A stretch of DNA of 34,386 nt. Origin: an uncultured Collinsella sp. Lineage in GTDB: Bacteria; Actinomycetota; Coriobacteriia; Coriobacteriales; Coriobacteriaceae. Under the pieces are notes generated by a model. The model was not told where the DNA came from. It saw only the letters and a list, made by a program, of their open reading frames with translations, and did not search any database. The stretch spans positions 1 to 34,386 of the forward strand of contig CATZMG010000016.1 in assembly GCA_958421655.1 (NCBI GenBank), read 5' to 3'. Below, one piece after another: positions 15,506 through 23,911 of this stretch (positions within the stretch are counted from its first letter, which is position 1; each line of letters begins with the position of its first letter). Position numbers and translations under genes: made by a program.

Positions 15506-17113
15506 CTATCCGCACACACCGCATTTTGCACAGGCCGAAAGTGCGGCCGGAGCCTGCGCGATGCCGCCCTTTGCCGTCTCGCGCAGCGTGGCTGGCAACG
15601 CGTGGCCCACCGAGAGCATTACATGTGCCATCTGGTCAAACGGCACCAAGCTCTTAATGCCTGCGAGGGCGAGTTGTGCCGAGCTAAAGGCCGCTGCTAC
15701 GCCGATGGCGTTGCGGTTTTGGCAGGGCACCTCCACGAGGCCACCGACGGGGTCACAAACGAGGCCCAGCAGGTTACTCAGCGCGATGGAACTGGCGTCG
15801 AGCGCCTGCTCGGGCGTGCCGCCGAGCATCTGCACCAGCGCGGCGGCTGCCATGGCGGCGGCGCTTCCCACCTCGGCCTGGCATCCGCCCTCGGCGCCGG
15901 CGACGCAGGCGCTCGTGGTGAGGTTGAGGCCGATGGCGGCTGCGCAGTAGAGCGCGTCCATGACCTGCTCGTCGTCGAGCTGCAGGCGATCGGCGAGTGC
16001 AAGCACGCAGCCGGGCACAACACCCGCTGAGCCTGCCGTGGGGGCGGCGACGATCACGCCCATGGTGGCGGAGCGTTCGAGCACGGCCATCGCGCGGGCC
16101 ACGGCATCGGTCTGAACGGGGCCCATCAGGCTTGCGCTCAAATCGTTGCGGCCGGTGGCTTCGACAAGCTTGGCCTCGCCGCCGATAAGCCCGCCGAGCG
16201 AACGCTGCGGATTGGCGATGGGGGCCGTGGTCTCCTCGCGCATGACGTCGAGCACGCGGCGCATGGCAGCGACGGCGTGGGCCTCGCCGGTCAGACGCGC
16301 CTCGCGAACGGCCATGACGGCGCCGATGCTGAGCCCCAGTTCCTCACACGCATCGAGCAACTGCTCGCCGTCGTCGAAGATTTCCTTGGCCGAGACGCCG
16401 GGGGAGAGCGACGAGGCAGAACCGGGGAGTTCGATAAACGTTGCGTAATCGACATTGTCGAGCTTGCGCAGCATGGGGACGACGGTGTCGTCGGGCGTGC
16501 CGTCGGTCTCAAAGACGGAGTAGGCCTGGCCGCCCACTTCGGTGCGGTAGGTGCGGCAGAAGGCGATGTTTACATGGGCGTAGGCGAGCAGGTTGGTGAG
16601 CGCGGCGAGTACACCGGGGACGTCCTTGTGCGCCACGAAGAGCGTGGAATACATGCCCGAGATGTCGACGCCGACGCCGTTAATGCGGCTGATGCGCATC
16701 TTGCCGCCGCCCAGGCTCTCGCCGCGGACCTGTGCCGTGGCGCCCGTGTCGTCGACCATGTCAATGTCGACGGTGTTGGGGTGGATGGACGCGTCGTCGC
16801 CCTTGATGTCAAAGTGATATTCGAGGCCCTGCTCGCGTGCGAGGTCGAAGGCCTGCTTGATGTTCTCGTCATCGGTGTCGAGGCCCAGTATGCCCGCGAC
16901 GAGCGCACGGTCGGTGCCGTGGCCGCGGTAGGTGTGGGCGAAGGAGTTCCACAGGCCAAAGGTGACCTTGGTGATGCGACCTTCCAACAGGCTGGCGGCA
17001 ACTTGGGCGCAGCGCAGGGCGCCGGCGGTGTGCGATGAGCTGGGGCCGACCATGACGGGGCCCAAGATCTCGAATGCCGAGGTCGTAGCTAGTGTTTGCG
17101 GCTTGCCTGCCAT
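15506..17113 (-). CDS. sdaA: L-serine dehydratase, iron-sulfur-dependent, single chain
   Basis: This enzyme deaminates L-serine to pyruvate and ammonia using a [4Fe-4S] cluster. The 535-residue product is the fused type. The N-terminal beta domain starts with EILGPVMVGPSSSHTAGA; an ACT-like segment (about 163-205, DVPGVLAALTNLLA) follows, then the alpha domain from about 240. Probable cluster ligands are Cys411, Cys453 (CDPVGGLVEVPC) and Cys464. Their 42- and 11-residue spacing matches what I recall for the Legionella enzyme. The C-terminus is CAKCGVCG, with a penultimate Cys as in enzymes whose tail enters the active site. The start at 17113 has AGGAG upstream; the longer frame to 17230 runs into a palindrome and is rejected. 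Confidence 0.95.
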   Translation of the reverse strand: MAGKPQTLATTSAFEILGPVMVGPSSSHTAGALRCAQVAASLLEGRITKVTFGLWNSFAHTYRGHGTDRALVAGILGLDTDDENIKQAFDLAREQGLEYHFDIKGDDASIHPNTVDIDMVDDTGATAQVRGESLGGGKMRISRINGVGVDISGMYSTLFVAHKDVPGVLAALTNLLAYAHVNIAFCRTYRTEVGGQAYSVFETDGTPDDTVVPMLRKLDNVDYATFIELPGSASSLSPGVSAKEIFDDGEQLLDACEELGLSIGAVMAVREARLTGEAHAVAAMRRVLDVMREETTAPIANPQRSLGGLIGGEAKLVEATGRNDLSASLMGPVQTDAVARAMAVLERSATMGVIVAAPTAGSAGVVPGCVLALADRLQLDDEQVMDALYCAAAIGLNLTTSACVAGAEGGCQAEVGSAAAMAAAALVQMLGGTPEQALDASSIALSNLLGLVCDPVGGLVEVPCQNRNAIGVAAAFSSAQLALAGIKSLVPFDQMAHVMLSVGHALPATLRETAKGGIAQAPAALSACAKCGVCG

Positions 17114-17125
17114 ATGCGCTCCTAT

Positions 17126-17179
17126 TCTATCCCGTCGTCCCGAGGGACGGGGCATACTCTGTCCCGCCGTTCCGAGGGC
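17126..17179. repeat. Imperfect 22-bp direct repeat upstream of sdaA
   Basis: The 22 bases at 17126-17147 recur at 17158-17179 with four differences, a 32-base offset. The second copy runs into the left arm of the large inverted repeat at 17169. The duplication may mark the edge of an inserted element. A small GTCCC/GGGAC hairpin lies in the first copy. Confidence 0.5.
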
Positions 17180-17289
17180 TTTGGTATTTGGTCGCCTGCT
17201 CGGGCAGTCCTGCTCGCACGGAGAGCACATTAAGTGCTCTCCGGCTCGTGCGGAACTCGCGACCGACCAAATACCAAAGCCCTCGGAAC
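17169..17289. repeat. 121-bp nested inverted repeat between metK and sdaA
   Basis: The outer arms 17169-17194 and 17264-17289 are perfect 26-base inverted copies. The inner arms CGGAGAGCAC (17219-17228) and GTGCTCTCCG (17234-17243) are perfect 10-base inverted copies around a 5-base loop. The structure fills much of the gene-free stretch 17114-17457 and lies upstream of sdaA, so it would be in the sdaA leader or promoter zone. It encodes no convincing protein. It resembles a REP or MITE-like element. I see nothing supportable in 17290-17380. Confidence 0.8.
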
Positions 17290-17380
17290 TTAGGATACAT
17301 GGTTGGAGTCGCTCTGCTGCGAAATTTATCGGCCTATGACCTATTCCATGTCCCAGGTCGGCTCATCTTCACCATCGTTT

Positions 17381-17420
17381 AAATAAAAAAGAAGTACCGG
17401 TTGGAGCCGGTACTTCTTTT
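17381..17420 (-). terminator. Rho-independent terminator of metK
   Basis: AAAAGAAGTACCGG (17387-17400) and CCGGTACTTCTTTT (17407-17420) form a perfect stem around a 6-base loop. On the - strand the stem is followed by a U-rich run. It lies 37 bases past the metK stop. This is the clearest intrinsic terminator in the window. Confidence 0.92.
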
Positions 17421-17457
17421 GGCGCATCGTTATGTGGTTGCAGCTTTTGCTGTTAGC

Positions 17458-18738
17458 CTACAGGCCGCAGGCTGCTTTGAGTTCTTCTACGCGGTCGGTC
17501 TTTTCCCAGGTGAAGTCGGAGTCTTCGCGGCCGAAGTGGCCGTAGGCTGCCGTCTTTTCGTAGATGGGGCGACGCAGGTCCAGGTCGCGGATGATGGCGC
17601 CCGGGCGCAGGTCGAAGGTCTTCTCCACAGCCTCGACGATCTTGTCCTCGGCGACATGTGCGGTGCCAAAGGTGTCGACCATGATTGACAGCGGCTTGGA
17701 TACGCCGATAGCGTAGGCCAGCTCGACTTCGCAGCGATCGGCCAGCTCGGCGGCGACCACGTTTTTGGCGACCCAGCGTGCGGCATACGCGGCAGAGCGG
17801 TCGACCTTGGTGCAGTCCTTGCCGCTAAAGGCGCCACCGCCGTGACGACCGTAGCCGCCGTAGGTGTCGACGATGATCTTGCGGCCGGTCAGGCCCGTGT
17901 CGCCCATGGGGCCGCCCACGACAAAGCGTCCGGTGGGGTTCACGTAGATGTCGGCGTTGTCCCACGGCATGTTCTCGGCGGCCATAACCGGGGTTATGAC
18001 GTGCTCGATCAGATCGGCCTTGATCTTGCCCATGTCCTCGATCTCGGCAGCATGCTGCGTGGAGATGACGATGGTCGTGACCTCGACGGGCTTGCCATCT
18101 TCGTAGCGTACGGTGACCTGGGTCTTGCCGTCGGGGCGCAGGTAGGCGAGGGTGCCGTCGTGGCGCACGGCTGCAAGGCGCTCGGCCAGGCGGCTGGCAA
18201 GGTAGTGCGGCATGGGCATTAAGGTCTTGGTCTCGTTGGAGGCGTAGCCGAACATCATGCCCTGGTCGCCGGCGCCGATCAGGTCGATCGGGTCGGTGGT
18301 AGCGCCGGTCTGGGTCTCAAACGACTCGTCGACGCCCTGGGCGATGTCGGGGGACTGCTCGTGAATAAGGCTCATGACGCCGCAGGTATCGCAGTCAAAA
18401 CCGAACTTGGCGCGGTTGTAGCCAATGCGGCGGATGACGCCGCGGGCGATTTCCTGCACGTCGACGTAGGCTTGGGTGCGGATCTCGCCGGCAACGATGA
18501 CGGTGCCGGTGGTCACGAGGGTCTCGCAGGCGCAGCGGACGTTCTCCACGTTGGCGGGCACGCCGTTGGGTGCAATATAGCCCTGCTCCTGGAGCTCTAT
18601 TTCTTTGGCGAGGATTGCGTCGAGTACGGCGTCGCTGATCTGGTCAGCGATCTTATCGGGATGACCCTCGGTCACCGACTCCGACGTAAACACAAACGAT
18701 CCGTGCTGTGGTGGGATGGAACGAAGTTCTTCTGACAT
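17458..18738 (-). CDS. metK: S-adenosylmethionine synthetase
   Basis: MetK makes S-adenosylmethionine from methionine and ATP in the cytoplasm. It supplies methyl groups to many pathways, including corrin-ring methylation and RsmB. The 426-residue product shows the signatures [19 protein letters not shown] near the N-terminus, [13 protein letters not shown] in the middle and GGGAFSGKD in the last third. It is slightly longer than the usual 380-400 residues. ATG 18738 is preceded by AAAGGA. It is transcribed alone, ends at a strong terminator, and is divergent from gltX across a region with an 81-bp inverted repeat. I found no convincing SAM riboswitch in the leader. Confidence 0.97.
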   Translation of the reverse strand: MSEELRSIPPQHGSFVFTSESVTEGHPDKIADQISDAVLDAILAKEIELQEQGYIAPNGVPANVENVRCACETLVTTGTVIVAGEIRTQAYVDVQEIARGVIRRIGYNRAKFGFDCDTCGVMSLIHEQSPDIAQGVDESFETQTGATTDPIDLIGAGDQGMMFGYASNETKTLMPMPHYLASRLAERLAAVRHDGTLAYLRPDGKTQVTVRYEDGKPVEVTTIVISTQHAAEIEDMGKIKADLIEHVITPVMAAENMPWDNADIYVNPTGRFVVGGPMGDTGLTGRKIIVDTYGGYGRHGGGAFSGKDCTKVDRSAAYAARWVAKNVVAAELADRCEVELAYAIGVSKPLSIMVDTFGTAHVAEDKIVEAVEKTFDLRPGAIIRDLDLRRPIYEKTAAYGHFGREDSDFTWEKTDRVEELKAACGL

Positions 18739-18761
18739 GATTGTCCTTTCGAATAACGTGT

Positions 18762-18812
18762 CCCGGCGACCGTTACCATTCCGCCGGGCTCTGTATGTAA
18801 GGGCACATCATA
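18762..18812 (-). promoter_or_regulatory. metK leader: candidate -10 box and hairpin
   Basis: On the - strand TATGAT (18812-18807) could be the -10 box; no good -35 is seen. Between it and the start codon, CCCGGCG and CGCCGGG (18762-18768 and 18782-18788) form a perfect 7-bp stem with a 13-base loop. The leader of roughly 65 bases is too short for a SAM-I riboswitch. Confidence 0.35.
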
Positions 18813-18849
18813 GCGCGTAAATCCAACATTCACACCCTTTCCGCACCTA

Positions 18850-18930
18850 CTCATTGGGGACAGACTTAAATGACCAGCTTTAAACTAAGAACGCCCCAAC
18901 GACTGGTCATTTAAGTCTGTCCCCAATGAG
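18850..18930. repeat. 81-bp inverted repeat with perfect 28-base arms
   Basis: The arms at 18850-18877 and 18903-18930 are exact inverted copies around a 25-base centre. Each arm contains GGGGACAGACTTAAATGACC when read inward. The element sits between the divergent metK and gltX promoters, with the candidate gltX -35 box 14 bases beyond its right end. Perfect long arms with a short unique centre suggest a REP or MITE-type element moved by a transposase encoded elsewhere. There is no coding capacity in the element. Confidence 0.85.
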
Positions 18931-18944
18931 CGGGTCGGTGCCCT

Positions 18945-18975
18945 TTGTGCGGAGGTCGCATTGTTGCTTTATACT
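18945..18975 (+). promoter_or_regulatory. Candidate gltX promoter
   Basis: TTGTGC (18945-18950) and TATACT (18970-18975) could be -35 and -10 boxes. The 19-base spacer is longer than ideal. They lie 40 bases before the gltX start. Confidence 0.4.
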
Positions 18976-19015
18976 GGTGCGGTTAGACAACCATCCTGCA
19001 ATCGAGGAGATATCC

Positions 19016-20491
19016 ATGGCATCAGACGTTCGCGTCCGCTTTGCACCCTCACCGACGGGCAAGCTGCACATTGGCGGCGCCCGCACCGCTATCTATAACT
19101 GGGCTTTCGCCCGCTCAAACGGCGGCACGTTCATCCTGCGCATCGACGACACCGACCCCACCCGCTCCACCGACGAGAACACGCAGATCATTCTGCGCGC
19201 CATGCGTTGGCTGGGCCTGGACTGGGACGAGGGTCCCGAGGTGGGCGGCGACTATGGCCCCTACGCCCAGACCGAGCGCCTGGACCTGTATAAGCAGGCC
19301 GCCCAGAAGCTTTGGGACGAGGGCAAGGCCTATCCCTGCTTCTGCACCAAGGAGCAGCTCGACGCCGACCGTAAGGCCGCGCAGGAGCGCAAGGACCCCT
19401 TCCAGGGCTATCAGCGTCGCTGCCGCGATCTTGATCCCGAGGAGGCCCGTCGCCGCATCGAGGCCGGCGAGTCCTACGTCTTGCGCATCAAGGTGCCCGA
19501 GGACCGCGGTGACGTCGTCATCCACGACGCTGTCCACGGCGAGGTGACCTTCGATGCCAAGGAGCTCGACGACTTTGTCATCTTCCGCTCCGACGGCACG
19601 CCCACGTACAACTTCGCGACCGTCGTCGACGACGCCATGATGAAGATCACCCACGTCATCCGCGGCGACGATCACCTGTCCAACACCCCGCGCCAGGTCA
19701 TGGTCTACGAGGCCCTCGGCGCGCCCGTGCCCACGTTCGCCCACATCTCCATGATTCTGGGTGCCGACGGCAAAAAGCTCTCCAAGCGCCACGGCGCCAC
19801 CTCGGTGGAGGAGTATCGCGACGCCGGTTACCTGTCCGATGCCTTCGTCAACTACCTGGCGCTGCTCGGCTGGTCGCTCGACGGCGAGACCACGATCATC
19901 CCGCGCGATGTTCTGGCCAGCAAGTTCTCGCTCGACCGCATTTCCAAGAATCCCGCGACCTTCGACCCCAAGAAGCTCGACTGGGTCAATGCCGAGTACA
20001 TCAACGGCATGTCCGACGCCCAGTTTGCCGACGAGATCATGGTCCCCGAGCTGCACGAGGCGGGTCTCATCGAGGGTAATGTCGAGTACGGCGAGGATTG
20101 GATCGACGCGCTCGCTGCCATCGTTAAACCGCGCACCAAGATGCCGGCCGACGCCGTGACCGTCGCCGCTCCCATCTTTGCTACGGCCGAGACGCTCGAG
20201 TATGACGAGAAGTCCGTCAACAAGGGCTTGGCCAAGGAGGGCATGGGTGCCATTCTGGACGCCGCCAAGGCCGCGCTTGAGGGCGTGGACGAGTGGGCGG
20301 CTGCCAACATCGACGCCGCGCTTGAGCCGCTGCCCGAGCAGATGGACCTTAAGAAGCGCGTGGTGTTCCAGGCTGTGCGCGTCGCCGTCTGCGGCAACAT
20401 GGTGAGCCCTCCGCTGGGCGAGACCATGGCGCTCGTCGGCCGCGACGACTGCCTGGCGCGCATCGACCGCGCCCGCACGATGGCGCTGTAA
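19016..20491 (+). CDS. gltX: Glutamate--tRNA ligase
   Basis: GltX charges tRNA-Glu with glutamate in the cytoplasm. The 491-residue product is of normal length. The class I signature appears as FAPSPTGKLHIGGARTA (HIGH-type motif HIGG, residues 18-21), followed by RIDDTDPTRS, YPCFCTKEQ, the DDHLSNTPRQ block and the KMSKS-type motif KLSKRHG near residue 255. The anticodon-binding C-terminal region is present. ATG 19016 has GAGGAG at 19004-19009; the frame is open upstream to 18926, but that stretch is leader sequence. Whether it also charges tRNA-Gln (non-discriminating) cannot be decided here. It is followed by a terminator. Confidence 0.97.
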   Translation: MASDVRVRFAPSPTGKLHIGGARTAIYNWAFARSNGGTFILRIDDTDPTRSTDENTQIILRAMRWLGLDWDEGPEVGGDYGPYAQTERLDLYKQAAQKLWDEGKAYPCFCTKEQLDADRKAAQERKDPFQGYQRRCRDLDPEEARRRIEAGESYVLRIKVPEDRGDVVIHDAVHGEVTFDAKELDDFVIFRSDGTPTYNFATVVDDAMMKITHVIRGDDHLSNTPRQVMVYEALGAPVPTFAHISMILGADGKKLSKRHGATSVEEYRDAGYLSDAFVNYLALLGWSLDGETTIIPRDVLASKFSLDRISKNPATFDPKKLDWVNAEYINGMSDAQFADEIMVPELHEAGLIEGNVEYGEDWIDALAAIVKPRTKMPADAVTVAAPIFATAETLEYDEKSVNKGLAKEGMGAILDAAKAALEGVDEWAAANIDAALEPLPEQMDLKKRVVFQAVRVAVCGNMVSPPLGETMALVGRDDCLARIDRARTMAL

Positions 20492-20514
20492 TCGCCGCGC
20501 AAACGTATGTATTC

Positions 20515-20549
20515 GAGCCCCGTTCACTCAGAGCGGGGCTCTTGTTTCT
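20515..20549 (+). terminator. Rho-independent terminator after gltX
   Basis: GAGCCCCG (20515-20522) pairs with CGGGGCTC (20534-20541) and is followed by TTGTTTCTG. It lies 23 bases past the gltX stop and before priA, so priA needs its own promoter or read-through. Confidence 0.75.
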
Positions 20550-20581
20550 GTAGACGTATGGGATATGGAGGTGCTGGGGCC

Positions 20582-23035
20582 ATGGCCGAGCAACTTTCGC
20601 TCTTTGGTTCACCGGAACCGGAGGAGACTCCGACGGCACCGTCATCCGCCGCTGCCCCGGCCAAGCCCGAGCCTGCACCTGAGCCCATCGCCGCCTACGC
20701 GAGCGTCGTTCTCGACATCCCCACCCGCGCGCTGTCCGAACCGTTTGCTTACGGCATCCCCGAGTCCCTTGTCAACGAGACCCAGGTCGGATCGACGGTC
20801 CTGGTCCACTTTGGCAACCGTGCCGCCGCAGGCTACATCGTCGATATTGCGCTCGAGCTGGGCGACCTGCAAGGCAACAACGCCCTCGACCCTTCGCGCA
20901 TCAAGCCCGTCGAAGCCATCCTCAGCAAACCGCTCTTTACCGCTGAGGCTGCCCGCATCGCGCGCTGGATGAGCCGCGAGTACGTCGCGACGCTGTCCGA
21001 GTGCCTGCGCCTGTTTTTGCCTCCGGGTGGCAGCCCGCGCGTGGTCAAGGGCGACGACGGTGTGTGGACCGTTGAGCGCCCCGCCGTCAAGCCTATTCAA
21101 AACCGCTGGGTCATGCTCACGCCCGAGGGCTTCGACTATACGCCGCCCAAGACCGCCGTTCGCCAGCGCCAGCTCATCGAGGCGCTCCAGTGCGGCCCCG
21201 TCACGACGCGCGATCTCAACCTGCTCTACAACAGTATGTCGGCGACCATCAAGGCGCTCGAAAAGCGCGGCGTCGTGGTGGTGGAGGAGCGCCGCGCCTG
21301 GCGTGGTTGCAGCGAGCAGACTACGCTGTCCTCCGCGAGCGGCAAGGCGCCGGTCGCACTTACCAACGGCCAGCAGCAGGCGCTCGCGCAGATTGAGCGC
21401 GCTCGCCTGGATGCGCACGGTGACGTGGTGCTTGTGGACGGTGTTACGGGCTCCGGCAAAACCGAGGTCTACCTCTCGGCGATTGAGCGCGTGCTGGCGG
21501 CCGGCCGTTCGGCCTGCGTGCTCGTGCCCGAGATCTCGCTGACGGCCCAGACCGTCGGCCGTTTCCGCTCGCGCTTTGGCGAGACGGTCGCCGTGTTCCA
21601 TTCGCGCCTTTCGGCCGGTGAACGCCTGGACCAATGGGATATGGTTGCCAGCGGTGCCGCGCGCGTGGTCGTCGGAGCCCGTTCGGCGCTTTTTTGCCCG
21701 CTCAGCAACCTTGGGCTCATCATCATCGACGAGGAGCACGAGACCAGCTACAAGCAGGGCTCCAGCCCGCGCTACCATGCGCGCGAGGTAGCGGCCGAGG
21801 TGGCGCGTCGCTATCGCTGCCCGCTCGTGTTGGGCTCGGCCACGCCTTCTGCCGAGGCCCTCGACCGCTGCCGTCGTGGCTCGTATAACGGTGCCACCTG
21901 GACGCGCGTCGAGATGCCCGAACGCCCGGGACACGCCGTGCTGCCTACGGTACGTATTGCCGACCTGCGTCGTGAGTTCTCGCACGGTAGCCGCTCAATG
22001 TTCTCAAAACCGCTGATGGAAGGCCTCGAGCGCGTGGTCGAGCGTCGCGAAAAGGCCGTGTTGCTGCACAACCGTCGCGGCTTTGCGTCGTTCCTAATGT
22101 GTCGCGAGTGCGGTTGCGTCCCTACCTGCAACCATTGCTCCACGGCGCTTACGTACCACGAACGCACCCATACGCTGCAGTGCCACACCTGTGGTTCGTC
22201 CTGGCGTGTGCAGCCGTATCCCGCGCCCACGAGTCGCTGCCCCAAGTGCGGTAGCCGCTACCTGGCAAAAATGGGCCTGGGCACGCAACAGATCGAGGAC
22301 GCACTGCACCAGATGCTGCCCGAGGACGTTGCCATCATACGCATGGACGCCGATTCCACGCGCGGCAAGGATGCGCACAAAAAGCTGCTCGAGCAGTTCG
22401 ATGCGGCCGATTGCGCGGTGTTGCTGGGTGCCCAGATGATTGCCAAGGGCCTCGATTTTCCCGAGGTCACGCTCGTGGGCGTGGTCAATGCCGACTTTGC
22501 CCTCAAGCTGCCCGATTTTAGAGCGGGGGAGCGTGCCTATGACCTGCTCGAGCAGGTAGCGGGCCGTGCCGGTCGCGGCGATCGCCCCGGCGAGGTCATC
22601 ATCCAGACCTATCTGCCCGAGGACCCGGTCATCCGCGCCGTCGCCGAGCACGATCGCTCGATCTTTACCGGCTACGACCTGGACCAGCGCCGCGACGCAC
22701 TGTATCCGCCGTTCGTACGCCTGGTCAATATTTTGGTGTGGTCGGCAAGCCGCGACGATGCGCAGGATTATATCGGGCGCATTGCAAAGCTCCTCAAGCG
22801 CCGCTGGCACGCCGCCGCGCCCGACTTTTTGCGGGCGGGGAGTGCCGTGCCGCAGGTGCTGGGCCCGGCTTCGTGTGTAATCGAGAGAGCCAAGGACCGT
22901 TACCGCTTCCACCTGCTTGTGAAGTCGCCGGTAGGGTACCATGTCTCTGATGATATCGACGCCTGTCTCAAAGAGGCGGGCTCCGTGCGCGGCGTGAGCG
23001 TGAGCGTTGACGTCGACGCCTATGATTTGATGTAA
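20582..23035 (+). CDS. priA: Primosomal protein N' (replication restart helicase PriA)
   Basis: PriA is a DEXH-type 3'-5' helicase that recognises stalled forks and reloads the replisome. The 817-residue product has a Pro/Ala/Glu-rich N-terminal extension of about 35 residues, then the 3'-DNA-binding domain (VVLDIPTRALSEPFAYGIP). The helicase core shows DGVTGSGKTEVYL (Lys about 293), VLVPEISLTAQ, DEEHETSYKQ and LGSATPS. The zinc-binding insertion has its Cys pairs (CRECGCVPTCNHC, CHTCG, CPKCG), and GLGTQQIEDAL and AGRAGRGDRPG follow. ATG 20582 has GGAGGT at 20567-20572; an ATG 24 bases earlier is less well placed. def follows 18 bases after the stop, and the priA-def-fmt-rsmB order is common in bacteria. 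Confidence 0.96.
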   Translation: MAEQLSLFGSPEPEETPTAPSSAAAPAKPEPAPEPIAAYASVVLDIPTRALSEPFAYGIPESLVNETQVGSTVLVHFGNRAAAGYIVDIALELGDLQGNNALDPSRIKPVEAILSKPLFTAEAARIARWMSREYVATLSECLRLFLPPGGSPRVVKGDDGVWTVERPAVKPIQNRWVMLTPEGFDYTPPKTAVRQRQLIEALQCGPVTTRDLNLLYNSMSATIKALEKRGVVVVEERRAWRGCSEQTTLSSASGKAPVALTNGQQQALAQIERARLDAHGDVVLVDGVTGSGKTEVYLSAIERVLAAGRSACVLVPEISLTAQTVGRFRSRFGETVAVFHSRLSAGERLDQWDMVASGAARVVVGARSALFCPLSNLGLIIIDEEHETSYKQGSSPRYHAREVAAEVARRYRCPLVLGSATPSAEALDRCRRGSYNGATWTRVEMPERPGHAVLPTVRIADLRREFSHGSRSMFSKPLMEGLERVVERREKAVLLHNRRGFASFLMCRECGCVPTCNHCSTALTYHERTHTLQCHTCGSSWRVQPYPAPTSRCPKCGSRYLAKMGLGTQQIEDALHQMLPEDVAIIRMDADSTRGKDAHKKLLEQFDAADCAVLLGAQMIAKGLDFPEVTLVGVVNADFALKLPDFRAGERAYDLLEQVAGRAGRGDRPGEVIIQTYLPEDPVIRAVAEHDRSIFTGYDLDQRRDALYPPFVRLVNILVWSASRDDAQDYIGRIAKLLKRRWHAAAPDFLRAGSAVPQVLGPASCVIERAKDRYRFHLLVKSPVGYHVSDDIDACLKEAGSVRGVSVSVDVDAYDLM

Positions 23036-23053
23036 CAACCCGAAAGGATGGCC

Positions 23054-23590
23054 ATGGAAGCCAACGGAATCGTACTGTCGCCCGACCCTCGTCTGCGCCA
23101 GGAGTGCGCTGTCATCGAGGAAATCACCCCGGCGATCGAGGCGCTTGCCGAGAAGATGAAGAAGATGATGTTCGAGAACGGCGGCTGCGGGCTGGCTGCC
23201 CCGCAGATTGGCGAGCTCATCCAACTTGTCACCATCGACTGCGACTATAGCGACAAGAACGACTATGACCCGTACGTGCTCATCAACCCTGTCATTGTTG
23301 AGCAGAGCGACCATCTCGTTCCATTTAGTGAGGGCTGCCTGTCCATCCCCGGCATTAGCTGCGAGATCGAGCGTCCCGACCATGTCGTCGTCGAGGCGTA
23401 TGACCTGGACGCCAACCTGATTCGCTACGAGGCCTCGGGCGACCTGTTCTGCGTGTGCCTGCAGCACGAGATCGATCACCTGCACGGCAACACTATGTTC
23501 GAGCGACTGAAGCCCATGCAGAGGCTCAAGGCCGTCAAGGAGTACCAGGACGCCCTGGCCCGCGGCGCTCGACCGGGCGAGACGGAGTAG
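23054..23590 (+). CDS. def: Peptide deformylase
   Basis: Def removes the formyl group from nascent N-formylmethionine proteins, reversing the mark added by Fmt, which is encoded downstream. The 178-residue product has all three metal-site motifs: GCGLAAPQIG (residues 44-53), EGCLS with Cys95, and QHEIDHLHG with His138, Glu139 and His142. The start at 23054 is favoured over the ATG at 23048 because AAAGGA directly overlaps the earlier codon and would leave no spacer. The gene follows priA closely and is then separated from fmt by 321 bases holding a long palindrome and a terminator-like hairpin. Confidence 0.96.
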   Translation: MEANGIVLSPDPRLRQECAVIEEITPAIEALAEKMKKMMFENGGCGLAAPQIGELIQLVTIDCDYSDKNDYDPYVLINPVIVEQSDHLVPFSEGCLSIPGISCEIERPDHVVVEAYDLDANLIRYEASGDLFCVCLQHEIDHLHGNTMFERLKPMQRLKAVKEYQDALARGARPGETE

Positions 23591-23598
23591 GTTTGTCC

Positions 23599-23694
23599 GT
23601 CCCCGGGGCGCCCGCCTATATCATCCCGTGCTCAAACATTCTCGCTGCGCTGCGAAACTGCGCGCGGGACGATATAGGCGGGCGCCCCGGGGAC
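23599..23694. repeat. 96-bp inverted repeat with 30-base arms after def
   Basis: The arms 23599-23628 and 23665-23694 are inverted copies matching at 29 of 30 positions, around a 36-base centre. The outer part is very GC-rich (CCCCGGGGCGCCCGCC). The element starts 9 bases after the def stop and fills the first third of the gene-free stretch 23591-23911. It differs from the other inverted repeats in sequence. It could stabilise the def mRNA 3' end or be a non-autonomous mobile repeat. Confidence 0.8.
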
Positions 23695-23770
23695 TACGTT
23701 GACGCTGCTTGTCTCGCCCGGGTGCCGTCGGGCCAGGGAAGGGCGTCTTCGCTGATACTTGCTTTGTTGG

Positions 23771-23804
23771 AAGAGCTGCTTTTATTGCGGCTCTTTCTTT
23801 GGTT
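23771..23804 (+). terminator. Terminator-like hairpin between def and fmt
   Basis: AAGAGCTGC (23771-23779) pairs with GCGGCTCTT (23787-23795) with one G-U pair, and a T-rich run (TTCTTTGGTTTT) follows. It probably ends the priA-def transcript. The rest of the stretch to 23911 is T-rich and non-coding as far as I can see. Confidence 0.65.
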
Positions 23805-23911
23805 TTGGGTATATTTGTTCTTGTTGAAATGTTATTGCGGATGGGCTGGGTACTTGGCTTTCCGTTGCTTTTTGTAGCCGTCTCGGCTTTGGTTGAGGGG
23901 AGACGTCCTTT

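Noticed and set aside
17092..17382. Open frames on the + strand through the 121-bp palindrome
   Set aside because: They start inside sdaA and run through repeat arms. They contain no domain and no plausible translation signal.
18739..18849. A SAM riboswitch in the metK leader
   Set aside because: The leader downstream of the likely -10 box is only about 65 bases, with one simple hairpin. I cannot find the multi-helix core of SAM-I or a SAM-II/SAM-III-like pseudoknot with confidence.
19115..20527. A - strand frame of 470 codons opposite gltX
   Set aside because: It is a shadow of the gltX codon pattern. The + strand has complete GluRS signatures.
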